In this document: positions 1-4,296 of the stretch, piece by piece | How positions within the stretch are numbered: the stretch's first letter is position 1 | Layout of the letters: every line of letters starts with the position of its first letter | Assembly: GCA_947632525.1 (NCBI GenBank) | Contig: CANRPQ010000070.1 | Span: 1-6,356 of the forward strand | Direction of reading: 5' to 3' | DNA length: 6,356 nt | DNA from: an uncultured Clostridia bacterium | GTDB lineage: Bacteria; Bacillota; Clostridia; TANB77; CAG-508 | The notes under the pieces: generated by a model | The model's database searches: none | What the model saw: the letters and a program-made list of their open reading frames with translations, nothing else | What the model was told of the DNA's origin: nothing | Made by a program: the position numbers and the translations under genes

Positions 1-62
<62 letters not shown>

Positions 63-99
63 TTTTTAGTATTTCCTTCTCTTTTGTTTTTACTTCTCT

Positions 100-128
100 A
101 TTGTACATTAACTATTTATTTTTTACAA
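100..128 (-). promoter_or_regulatory. Sigma-A-type promoter of the left-edge gene
   Basis: Read on the minus strand, TTGTAA (128-123) and TACAAT (105-100) are separated by exactly 17 bp. The -10 box matches the consensus in 5 of 6 bases and the -35 in 4 of 6. Transcription would start about 30 bases before the ATG at 62. Confidence 0.6.
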
Positions 129-165
129 GTACTTTTTTAATTTTTTATTGTATTGCTTTTAAATA

Positions 166-212
166 TGCATTTAATCGTACAAGTTGCATTTACTTTACAG
201 AATTGCATTTAA
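166..212. repeat. Three TGCATTTA direct repeats with 19-bp period
   Basis: The octamer TGCATTTA begins at 166, 185 and 204, exactly 19 bp apart each time; the second and third copies are preceded by T and the first and third are followed by A. The bases between the copies are poorly conserved, so this is a phased array of short boxes and not a simple tandem duplication. It lies 38 bp or more upstream of the -35 box of the left-edge gene and about 70 bp upstream of the small-RNA promoter at 280. Such spacing (a little under two helical turns) is typical of binding sites for a cooperatively bound regulator. The regulator is unknown. Confidence 0.6.
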
Positions 213-279
213 CTTTTCACTTGACGGTATAGATAAAATATCTAATTTGCAGAATTTGATTTTCAACTTAAAAATTCAT

Positions 280-308
280 TTGACAAAAGTAAATAAACTG
301 TGTATAAT
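280..308 (+). promoter_or_regulatory. Perfect-consensus sigma-A promoter of the small RNA
   Basis: TTGACA (280-285) and TATAAT (303-308) are both perfect consensus hexamers with the ideal 17-bp spacer. No gene with a ribosome binding site follows; instead a ~90-nt structured region ends in a stem-loop and T-rich tail. A strong promoter before a short non-coding unit is what is expected of a constitutively made antisense RNA. Confidence 0.88.
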
Positions 309-314
309 AATAGT

Positions 315-402
315 ACGAAATGGAGAAACCACAAACGTGGTTTACCTCAATTAAATGTGAGACACATCTAACTAGGCAAGTTTACAGATGTGTCTGTTTT
401 AT
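315..402 (+). ncRNA. Putative small RNA, candidate type I antitoxin
   Basis: The start is inferred to be about 315, 7 bases after the -10 box, and the end about 402, after the stem-loop tail, giving roughly 88 nt. Two structures are visible. The 5' hairpin has AAACCAC (326-332) pairing with GTGGTTT (337-343) around an AAAC loop, extended by GAG/CTC (323-325 with 346-348). The 3' stem-loop at 360-395 is followed by GTTTTATT. The 5' hairpin sequence GGAG-AAACCAC can pair with the 5' leader of the convergent hydrophobic-peptide mRNA (GTGGTTT-GC-CTCC, minus strand 560-548), and CACATCT (363-369) can pair with AGATGTG at 564-558. This is the expected design of a type I antitoxin that blocks toxin translation. 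The RNA itself is an inference from promoter, structure and complementarity; no family is recognised. Confidence 0.65.
360..402. terminator. Stem-loop between convergent genes, probable (bidirectional) terminator
   Basis: AGACACATCT (360-369) and AGATGTGTCT (386-395) form a perfect 10-bp stem with a 16-nt loop. On the plus strand it is followed by GTTTTATT, a fair U-tract, so it should end the small RNA. On the minus strand the stem lies 12 bases after the stop codon of the hydrophobic peptide and is followed by CACATTTAATT, a weaker tail, so it may also end that mRNA, making the two transcripts overlap here. Confidence 0.7.
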
Positions 403-406
403 TGGT

Positions 407-529
407 TTATTTCTGTTTGCTCAAAATTATTGCTAAAGCTATAATTAGGGCAACAGCTATGATAGTCATTGCAAGAAGTCCATAGTATAATATGTATATT
501 ATTACTAATAAATAATTTGTATCTATCAT
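407..529 (-). CDS. Small hydrophobic membrane peptide, candidate type I toxin
   Basis: A 40-residue peptide beginning MIDTNYLL. Residues 6-36 are almost entirely Leu, Ile, Val, Ala, Tyr and Thr with one Gly, followed by the short basic tail SKQK, so it should form one long or two short membrane segments. The ATG at 529 is chosen because a nearly perfect AAGGAGGTGA (544-535) precedes it at good spacing; the frame stays open upstream to an ATG at 628, but that start lies upstream of the inferred promoter and has no ribosome site. Size, hydrophobicity, basic tail, a ribosome site buried in a hairpin and a convergent complementary RNA all fit a type I toxin. It lacks the charged acidic tail and Pro of Fst and I cannot assign it to a named toxin family. 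Alternatives are a small regulatory membrane peptide or a holin-like peptide. Confidence 0.7.
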   Translation of the reverse strand: MIDTNYLLVIIYILYYGLLAMTIIAVALIIALAIILSKQK

Positions 530-533
530 AAGC

Positions 534-556
534 CTCACCTCCTTATTGGAGGCAAA
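534..556 (-). promoter_or_regulatory. Hairpin sequestering the ribosome binding site of the peptide gene
   Basis: On the minus-strand transcript CCTCC (552-548) pairs perfectly with the Shine-Dalgarno core GGAGG (542-538) across a 5-nt loop AATAA. The helix can continue through G-U and U-A pairs to 556/534, giving nine contiguous pairs (three wobbles). The strong ribosome site would therefore be hidden in the unrearranged mRNA, a control commonly seen in type I toxin mRNAs. Its 5' strand is also the segment that the small RNA at 315-402 can pair with. Confidence 0.6.
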
Positions 557-564
557 CCACATCT
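547..564. repeat. Direct repeats shared by the two convergent transcripts
   Basis: On the plus strand TGGAGGCAAACCAC (547-560) repeats TGGAGAAACCAC (321-332) with a 2-nt difference, and the following CACATCT (558-564) repeats CACATCT at 363-369. Because the two transcripts run towards each other, direct repeats in the DNA become complementary segments in the RNAs. Two such repeats (DRa and DRb) at the 5' ends of RNA I and RNA II are a defining feature of the par locus of enterococcal plasmid pAD1; here one lies near the RNA 5' end and the second in the terminator stem. Confidence 0.6.
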
Positions 565-590
565 GCTTATTCTCATTTCCTACAATACAT

Positions 591-620
591 ACTATACTTA
601 CAAATATCATTATAAAACAA
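591..620 (-). promoter_or_regulatory. Candidate promoter of the hydrophobic peptide gene
   Basis: On the minus strand TTGTTT (620-615) and TATAGT (596-591) are spaced by 18 bp. This would start transcription around 584 and give a leader of about 55 nt containing the ribosome-site hairpin. A perfect TATAAT also occurs within the spacer but has no partner -35 box. The match is moderate. Confidence 0.45.
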
Positions 621-637
621 GCGAACAAGATAAATTT

Positions 638-666
638 TTGACCTTTTTCGCTATATATGGTATAAT
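638..666 (+). promoter_or_regulatory. Extended -10 sigma-A promoter of the 129-residue gene
   Basis: TTGACC (638-643) and TATAAT (661-666) are separated by 17 bp, and the -10 box is preceded by TGG, the extended -10 element. It runs back to back with the promoter of the hydrophobic peptide gene, with only 17 bp between the two -35 boxes. Transcription should start about 33 bases before the ATG at 706. Confidence 0.85.
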
Positions 667-705
667 ATAAATATTAAAACATAACTGATAAAAGGAGGAG
701 TAGTT

Positions 706-1095
706 ATGGGATTAATGGATAATATTCGTGGAATTTTTTCGGGTTCGAAAAATACACAAACAACAAAAATACAACAAAATGATGAATATGAAAAAGCAAG
801 ATTAGCTGAAAAAATTGTTGATTTAGTAAGTAAAATAAAAAGAATAAATAGCTTTGATAGAAGTGTTTGGAATTTATCAAATGTTTCTAGTTATGAATTA
901 AAAAGGAAAAGTTTAAATGAATTGGAAAAACTTAGTTATAGCTTAGAGATTAGACTTTCAGAGCTTACCAAAGAAAGCCAATCAGTATCTCCAGAAAGAG
1001 AAACTCTTGAGGCTTCTAAATGGACTGGTCAAAGACCTAAAGATATGACTCAACATGATTTTGATAGATTTCAAAGAGACGATGACGGTAGATAA
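706..1095 (+). CDS. Hypothetical soluble protein, 129 residues
   Basis: The start is supported by AAAGGAGG at 691-698, seven bases before the ATG, and a strong promoter upstream. No signal peptide or membrane helix is visible. The first 14 residues (MGLMDNIRGIFSGS) could form a short amphipathic helix, perhaps membrane-touching. A polar linker follows. Residues about 27-92 are rich in Glu, Lys, Leu and Ile and probably form helical or coiled-coil segments. Residues 105-129 (KWTGQRPKDM, then DFDRFQRDDDGR) have the look of a conserved, acidic tail motif. It is monocistronic: own promoter, and a strong terminator 26 bases after the stop. I do not recognise the family and assign no function. Its back-to-back arrangement with the candidate toxin may be coincidental or may mark an accessory island. 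Confidence 0.88.
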   Translation: MGLMDNIRGIFSGSKNTQTTKIQQNDEYEKARLAEKIVDLVSKIKRINSFDRSVWNLSNVSSYELKRKSLNELEKLSYSLEIRLSELTKESQSVSPERETLEASKWTGQRPKDMTQHDFDRFQRDDDGR

Positions 1096-1120
1096 ATAAT
1101 ATAAATATTATAGCTTAAGC

Positions 1121-1167
1121 ACACCCTCTTTTGCTAGTTTAAAAATAAAGAGGGTGTATTATTTTGA
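1121..1167 (+). terminator. Strong intrinsic terminator after the 129-residue gene
   Basis: ACACCCTCTTT (1121-1131) and AAAGAGGGTGT (1147-1157) form a perfect 11-bp GC-containing stem with a 15-nt loop, followed by ATTATTTT on the plus strand. It separates convergent genes: the mtaD stop codon at 1159-1161 lies in the tail. Read on the minus strand the stem also forms, but the following GCTTAAGCTA is a poor U-tract, so termination of mtaD here is plausible but weaker. Confidence 0.88.
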
Positions 1168-2466
1168 AATTCTTTCTGCAATTTTGTTACATTTTTGAAT
1201 CACATCAGCTATTTTTACGTTTTTAATTTTCATTTGTCTATTTTCCATTAAAACTCTACCTTTAACAATTGTAGTCTGTACATTTTTTCCACTTGTGTTA
1301 TATACTAAATTTGCAATTTCATTTAAATTTGGTACCATTGTTATATTATCTAATTTTTCTTCTATATCAACTATAATTAAATCCGCATCCTTACCTACTT
1401 CAATACTACCTATTTTATCATCTAATTGTAATAATTTAGCTCCATTAATTGTTGCCATTTTAATTACTTGTTTTGCAGTAAGTCTTTCTTCATTTTCATG
1501 TATTCCGCCTTGAATTAGACATGCTACTCTCATTGCCTCAAACATATCTAAATTGCTTCCTGAGCCTTGTCCGTCTGTTCCTAAGGCTACATTAATTCCT
1601 TCTTGTAAGTATTTTGTGGTATCTGCAATTGTACAGCCAAGTCTCAAATTAGAAATTGGATTATGTGCAATACCGCAGTCCATTGTTTTTAAAACTTCTA
1701 TATCCTTTTTATTTAAGTGCACTCCGTGTGCTAAAATTATATGAATTCCCTCATAGTTTTCTTTTATTACTTCTATTGCTTCTTTTCCATGTTTATTTTT
1801 TATATCTTCTATTTCATCAATGCTTTCTAAATAATGAGTATGAATTGGTAAATTATACTCTCTTGCTAAGTCAGCTGTAGCTTTTATACACTTGTCTGAA
1901 CAGGTATATAGTGAATGTGGTGCTACACTATAAGTAATTAATTCATCATTTCTATCCCTAGATTCATAAAATTCTTTAAATTCTTCAATTCTTTGTTCTA
2001 GGGCTCCTTCTAAATCCATTATTGGTCTAGTAATTACTGCTCTAACTTTGCAATCCATTGCCGCTCTTCTTATTTCCTCTGGCATAAAATATTGGTCATT
2101 AATGCAAGTAGTTCCTGTAGAAATCATTTCAAAATATGAAAGCATACTTGCCCAGTAAACATCTTCTGGTGTTAACTTATCCTCTCTTGGCCAAATTTTT
2201 TCATTTAGCCACTCATATAATTTACATCCCTCTGTCGTTTCTCTGAAAATGCTCATTGGAATGTGTGCATGCGTATTTATAAGACCTGGCATTACAACAT
2301 TGTTTGTAGCATCAATTATTTTTGTATCATCATTTTCGCAATTAATATTTTCTTCTATCCTTGTAATTTTTCCATTTTGCACAAGTATATCTTTTTTTTC
2401 TATTATTACATCATCTTGCTTAAATAAAACTACTTTACCATTTTTTATTAATAAATTCTGCATCAT
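1159..2466 (-). CDS. mtaD: 5-methylthioadenosine/S-adenosylhomocysteine deaminase
   Basis: A 435-residue cytosolic zinc-dependent amidohydrolase of the MtaD family (EC 3.5.4.28/3.5.4.31), which converts S-adenosylhomocysteine and methylthioadenosine to their inosyl forms in methyl-cycle/purine salvage. The usual metal ligands are visible: H66 and H68 in NTHAHIPMS, H211 in HTHYLES (with E214 as the likely proton shuttle) and D298 in GTDG; H184, H247 and H268 (AHNPISNLRLG) lie in conserved positions. A small beta-sandwich formed by the N- and C-terminal ends (ADLIIVD near the C-terminus) is typical. Length is normal. ATG codons occur at 2466 and 2463; the GGGGG at 2475-2471 is better spaced for the second, so the protein may start one residue later. 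The family also contains related deaminases (guanine, chlorohydrolase-like), but the overall motif set favours MtaD. It could be co-transcribed with the upstream 45-residue gene or use its own weak promoter. Confidence 0.9.
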   Translation of the reverse strand: MMQNLLIKNGKVVLFKQDDVIIEKKDILVQNGKITRIEENINCENDDTKIIDATNNVVMPGLINTHAHIPMSIFRETTEGCKLYEWLNEKIWPREDKLTPEDVYWASMLSYFEMISTGTTCINDQYFMPEEIRRAAMDCKVRAVITRPIMDLEGALEQRIEEFKEFYESRDRNDELITYSVAPHSLYTCSDKCIKATADLAREYNLPIHTHYLESIDEIEDIKNKHGKEAIEVIKENYEGIHIILAHGVHLNKKDIEVLKTMDCGIAHNPISNLRLGCTIADTTKYLQEGINVALGTDGQGSGSNLDMFEAMRVACLIQGGIHENEERLTAKQVIKMATINGAKLLQLDDKIGSIEVGKDADLIIVDIEEKLDNITMVPNLNEIANLVYNTSGKNVQTTIVKGRVLMENRQMKIKNVKIADVIQKCNKIAERISK

Positions 2467-2484
2467 ATGCCCCCAATTTTTACT

Positions 2485-2513
2485 ATTATATCTTTGATAA
2501 TTCTATCTCATAA
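2485..2513 (-). promoter_or_regulatory. Weak candidate promoter for mtaD
   Basis: A perfect TATAAT (minus strand 2490-2485) lies 18 bases before the first possible mtaD start, with a poor -35 (TTATGA, 2513-2508) at 17-bp spacing. If used, the leader would be only about 12 nt. The 136 bp between this gene and the upstream small gene is very AT-rich and shows no convincing terminator, so read-through from upstream is equally possible. Confidence 0.35.
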
Positions 2514-2602
2514 TATTAAAAATTACAACAATAATCTCTATTTTAATAGTGTAAATTGCTTAATATTTTACTTAAATAATAAAGTGAAAATTACAATAGT
2601 CA

Positions 2603-2740
2603 TTATTCCTCTAAATACTCTTTTAATAATTTATCCAATTCTTCTATTACTAATTTAATTTCTTCTTTTGGCATTTCTTCCTTTATCATTTTATCTAATT
2701 TTTTAATTAGATTATCAATTTGTTCTTTTTTAAGTTGCAT
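2603..2740 (-). CDS. Spo0E-like aspartyl-phosphate phosphatase (probable), 45 residues
   Basis: A 45-residue, highly charged, all-helical protein starting MQLKKEQIDN. It has the size and layout of the Spo0E family: two helices forming a hairpin, the first about residues 5-21, a short turn (EEMPKEE), and a second about 25-44 ending KLVIEELDKLLKEYLEE. This end aligns by eye with the Spo0E signature SQELDKLI-x-Y, keeping E-L-D-K-L and the tyrosine, but the Ser-Gln pair is replaced by Ile-Glu. Known family members dephosphorylate Spo0A~P and delay sporulation; the altered motif makes activity uncertain. GGAGG at 2757-2753 is 12 bases from the ATG at 2740, rather far; it lies inside a long hairpin. 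It sits 74 bases after an XRE-type regulator and probably shares its transcript. An alternative reading is an unrelated short coiled-coil protein. Confidence 0.6.
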   Translation of the reverse strand: MQLKKEQIDNLIKKLDKMIKEEMPKEEIKLVIEELDKLLKEYLEE

Positions 2741-2814
2741 AAAAATCGGGAGCCTCCTTTCTATTTAGTATAATTTTTATTTTTTATTTTATACAAAAAG
2801 GTCCCCCGATTTTT
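2741..2814 (-). promoter_or_regulatory. Long hairpin leader holding the ribosome site of the Spo0E-like gene (attenuator or terminator)
   Basis: Between the stop of the XRE gene and the ATG of the small gene, the minus-strand RNA can fold AAAAATCGGGGG (2814-2803) with CTCCCGATTTTT (2752-2741), 12 pairs including one G-U. The fold continues inside with CCTTT (2801-2797) against AAAGG (2760-2756), then GTATAA (2794-2789) against TTATAC (2773-2768). The inner AAAGG belongs to the ribosome site AAAGGAGG. The 3' arm ends in a short U-run directly before the ATG, so the element can be read as an intrinsic terminator after the XRE gene or as a ribosome-site-masking leader. The G-U pair becomes an A-C mismatch on the plus strand, which favours function in the minus-strand RNA. 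Confidence 0.6.
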
Positions 2815-3147
2815 TTATTTGTCGTTTTTATTAAAATATTCAATTAAATGTAAAATTACATCTTGATTTTTGGGTTTTATTTTTGAAAATGCTTCTAATT
2901 CAACATTTCTTGCTTTCTTGCCCGTTTTTTCTAAATGTTCACTAAAAATATCATCTAGTCCTATATCGAATAGATTACATATTTTAACTAGTATTTCATA
3001 AGATGGTTTTGATTTATCCTGCTCAATATTTCCAATATATCTAGTAGAACATTCTATTGCTTCTGCTAGTTTTTCTTGTGTGTAACCATGACTTCTTCTA
3101 ATTCCTTTTAGCTTTGCTCCTATTAAAATTTCTTTTGGTTTTTTCAT
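2815..3147 (-). CDS. XRE-family helix-turn-helix transcriptional regulator
   Basis: A 110-residue DNA-binding protein. Residues about 7-66 form a complete Cro/CI-type HTH: the first helix GAKLKGIRRSHG, then GYTQEKLAEAIE as helix 2, STRYIGNIEQ as the recognition helix, and KPSYEILVKICNLFDIGLDDIF closing the domain. The remaining 44 residues are charged, with a final amphipathic helix (NQDVILHLIEYF) that may serve dimerisation. The start is placed at the ATG at 3147 because AAGGTG (3159-3154) lies six bases upstream; a GTG at 3156 is in frame but lies within that ribosome site. The gene is divergent from the HD-GYP gene and upstream of the Spo0E-like gene, so it may regulate itself and these neighbours. 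The target and inducer are not deducible. Resemblance to SinR/ImmR-like repressors is only general. Confidence 0.9.
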   Translation of the reverse strand: MKKPKEILIGAKLKGIRRSHGYTQEKLAEAIECSTRYIGNIEQDKSKPSYEILVKICNLFDIGLDDIFSEHLEKTGKKARNVELEAFSKIKPKNQDVILHLIEYFNKNDK

Positions 3148-3210
3148 TTTTATCACCTTATATATTTTCTTTTTTTATATAATATCAAAGCATAATTTTA
3201 AATTAAAGGA

Positions 3211-3226
3211 ATTATATAGGTATAAT
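3211..3226. promoter_or_regulatory. Palindrome carrying TATAAT on both strands, possible operator/divergent -10 boxes
   Basis: ATTATA-TAGG-TATAAT is a perfect 6-bp inverted repeat with a 4-nt spacer in the intergenic region between the divergent XRE and HD-GYP genes. It presents a consensus -10 box on each strand, but no convincing -35 box stands at proper spacing on either side. It could be part of an AT-rich promoter of the XRE gene or a repressor site; AT-rich context makes chance plausible. Confidence 0.3.
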
Positions 3227-3241
3227 ATATCATTTTATTTC

Positions 3242-3265
3242 TTATGATTTGTCCCCTAGTCATAA
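3242..3265. promoter_or_regulatory. Inverted repeat TTATGA-N12-TCATAA, candidate operator
   Basis: Perfect 6-bp arms at 3242-3247 and 3260-3265 flank a 12-nt spacer containing GTCCCCTAG, the only GC-rich patch in this intergenic region. It lies 26 bp upstream of the -35 box of the HD-GYP promoter, a position where a dimeric regulator could bind, for example the divergent XRE protein. No further evidence. Confidence 0.3.
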
Positions 3266-3291
3266 TTCACATTTTTTTCATATTTATCCTA

Positions 3292-3320
3292 TTGCCAACC
3301 ATTGTTTTTTGTAGTATGAT
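3292..3320 (+). promoter_or_regulatory. Sigma-A promoter of the HD-GYP/PBP operon
   Basis: TTGCCA (3292-3297) and TATGAT (3315-3320) each match consensus in 5 of 6 bases and are spaced by exactly 17 bp. The inferred start near 3327 leaves a leader of about 30 nt, too short for a riboswitch. Confidence 0.75.
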
Positions 3321-3356
3321 TACCTTAAGATTACAAAAGAAATTTAGGTGAAAAAT

Positions 3357-4295
3357 ATGTTTCAAGAAAAATTTGATTTTTATAGTCCAGTAACTTTAAA
3401 GTCATATAATTTAGATCAAACTATGCGTTATCAGCTAAATGTTTTGGAAATGCTAGATCCTTTTACTAGAAAGCATAGTGAAAATGTAGCAAATTTATGT
3501 TGTAGAATTTGTGAATATTTACATTGCAAGCAGTCTTTTACAATTCATTGTACAATTTCAGGTTATTTACATGATGTTGGCAAGCAGTTTATTCCTCTTG
3601 CTATTTTAAATAAACCAGATCGTCTTACCCCTGAAGAATATGAAATTATGAAAACACATACCACTTTAGGTTATGATATGTGTATGAAAGACCCTAAATT
3701 GCGTCCATATGCATTAGCAGTATTAGATCATCATGAGTCTTTGGATGGTACTGGGTATCCTCATGGGCTAAAGAAAAAAGAAATTCCTTATGAAGCTCAA
3801 ATTGTGCGAGTAGCAGATGAATATGATGCTTTAGTAACTAAAAGGCAATATAAAACTCATATTAATATTTCTGAAACATTAAAAGACTTAATTAAGGATG
3901 CTCAACCTGACCCTAAATTTGTTGCGTTAGATCAATTAGCTTCTAAGGAAAAAGAGGGTAAAATTAGCGGTGTTATATTGAAAAAGCTTTTTAAAGTAGT
4001 TATAGATGACACCTTATATGAAATCAGTTGCATTCTTGATTATGTAAGTTACTTAAAACAACAAATTAAGCGTTTAGAACTTATTCAAAGTTATCAGAAA
4101 AAGGCTGATAGTTCAAATAAAGATAAAACTAAAGATTATTACCATGAAGGAATGAATTTATTATTTCAAGAAGGCGAAACTTTTGAAAATTATTCAAAAA
4201 TTCTAGAAGAATATAAGCAAGCATTAGTAGTAAGAGAAGAAACAATTGACAGATTATATAAAGAAATTAAAATTATTAAGAAATTGAGGGTGTAA
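3357..4295 (+). CDS. HD-GYP domain cyclic-di-GMP phosphodiesterase (stand-alone)
   Basis: A 312-residue soluble protein. Residues about 25-195 form a complete HD-GYP domain, the metal-dependent fold that hydrolyses cyclic-di-GMP to pGpG or GMP. All signature residues are present: H40 (KHSENVA), H72-D73 and K76 in HDVGK, H101, H125-H126-E127 and the GYP loop DGTGYP at 130-135, and D154 in VADEYDAL. There is no receiver, GAF or transmembrane domain. The remaining ~110 residues are charged and helical, with coiled-coil character near residues 230-250 and 270-310, and may mediate partner binding. The ATG at 3357 is preceded by AGGTGA five bases away; an in-frame GTG at 3348 overlaps that ribosome site and is unlikely. 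The stop is one base from the start of the PBP gene, so the two are co-transcribed and probably translationally coupled. Activity is inferred from intact motifs. Confidence 0.92.
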   Translation: MFQEKFDFYSPVTLKSYNLDQTMRYQLNVLEMLDPFTRKHSENVANLCCRICEYLHCKQSFTIHCTISGYLHDVGKQFIPLAILNKPDRLTPEEYEIMKTHTTLGYDMCMKDPKLRPYALAVLDHHESLDGTGYPHGLKKKEIPYEAQIVRVADEYDALVTKRQYKTHINISETLKDLIKDAQPDPKFVALDQLASKEKEGKISGVILKKLFKVVIDDTLYEISCILDYVSYLKQQIKRLELIQSYQKKADSSNKDKTKDYYHEGMNLLFQEGETFENYSKILEEYKQALVVREETIDRLYKEIKIIKKLRV

Positions 4296-4296
4296 T

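Noticed and set aside
231..243. AGATA-AAA-TATCT inverted repeat upstream of the small-RNA promoter
   Set aside because: Five-base AT-rich arms are expected by chance in this composition and nothing else supports an operator.
320..436. Plus-strand ORF of 38 codons starting ATG at 320 within the small-RNA region
   Set aside because: It starts only about 5 bases after the inferred transcription start with no ribosome site, runs through the stem-loop into the antisense of the toxin gene, and its composition is not protein-like (many Cys and Trp in a structured RNA). A leaderless peptide cannot be fully excluded.
407..628. Longer 73-residue version of the hydrophobic peptide starting at 628
   Set aside because: The upstream ATG has no ribosome site and lies upstream of the inferred transcription start, while the ATG at 529 has an almost perfect one; the extra residues overlap the regulatory leader.
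1096..1111. ATAATAT-AA-ATATTAT inverted repeat after the 129-residue gene
   Set aside because: Composed only of A and T in an AT-rich gap; a GC-containing terminator 10 bases further explains transcript ending.
1295..2497. Several plus-strand ORFs of 63-82 codons opposite mtaD
   Set aside because: They are antisense shadows of the mtaD coding frame, rich in Ser, Phe, Ile and Leu, without ribosome sites.
2467..2658. Plus-strand 63-codon hydrophobic ORF upstream of mtaD
   Set aside because: Low-complexity Ile/Leu/Asn composition from AT-rich intergenic DNA, overlapping the Spo0E-like gene on the other strand, with no ribosome site.
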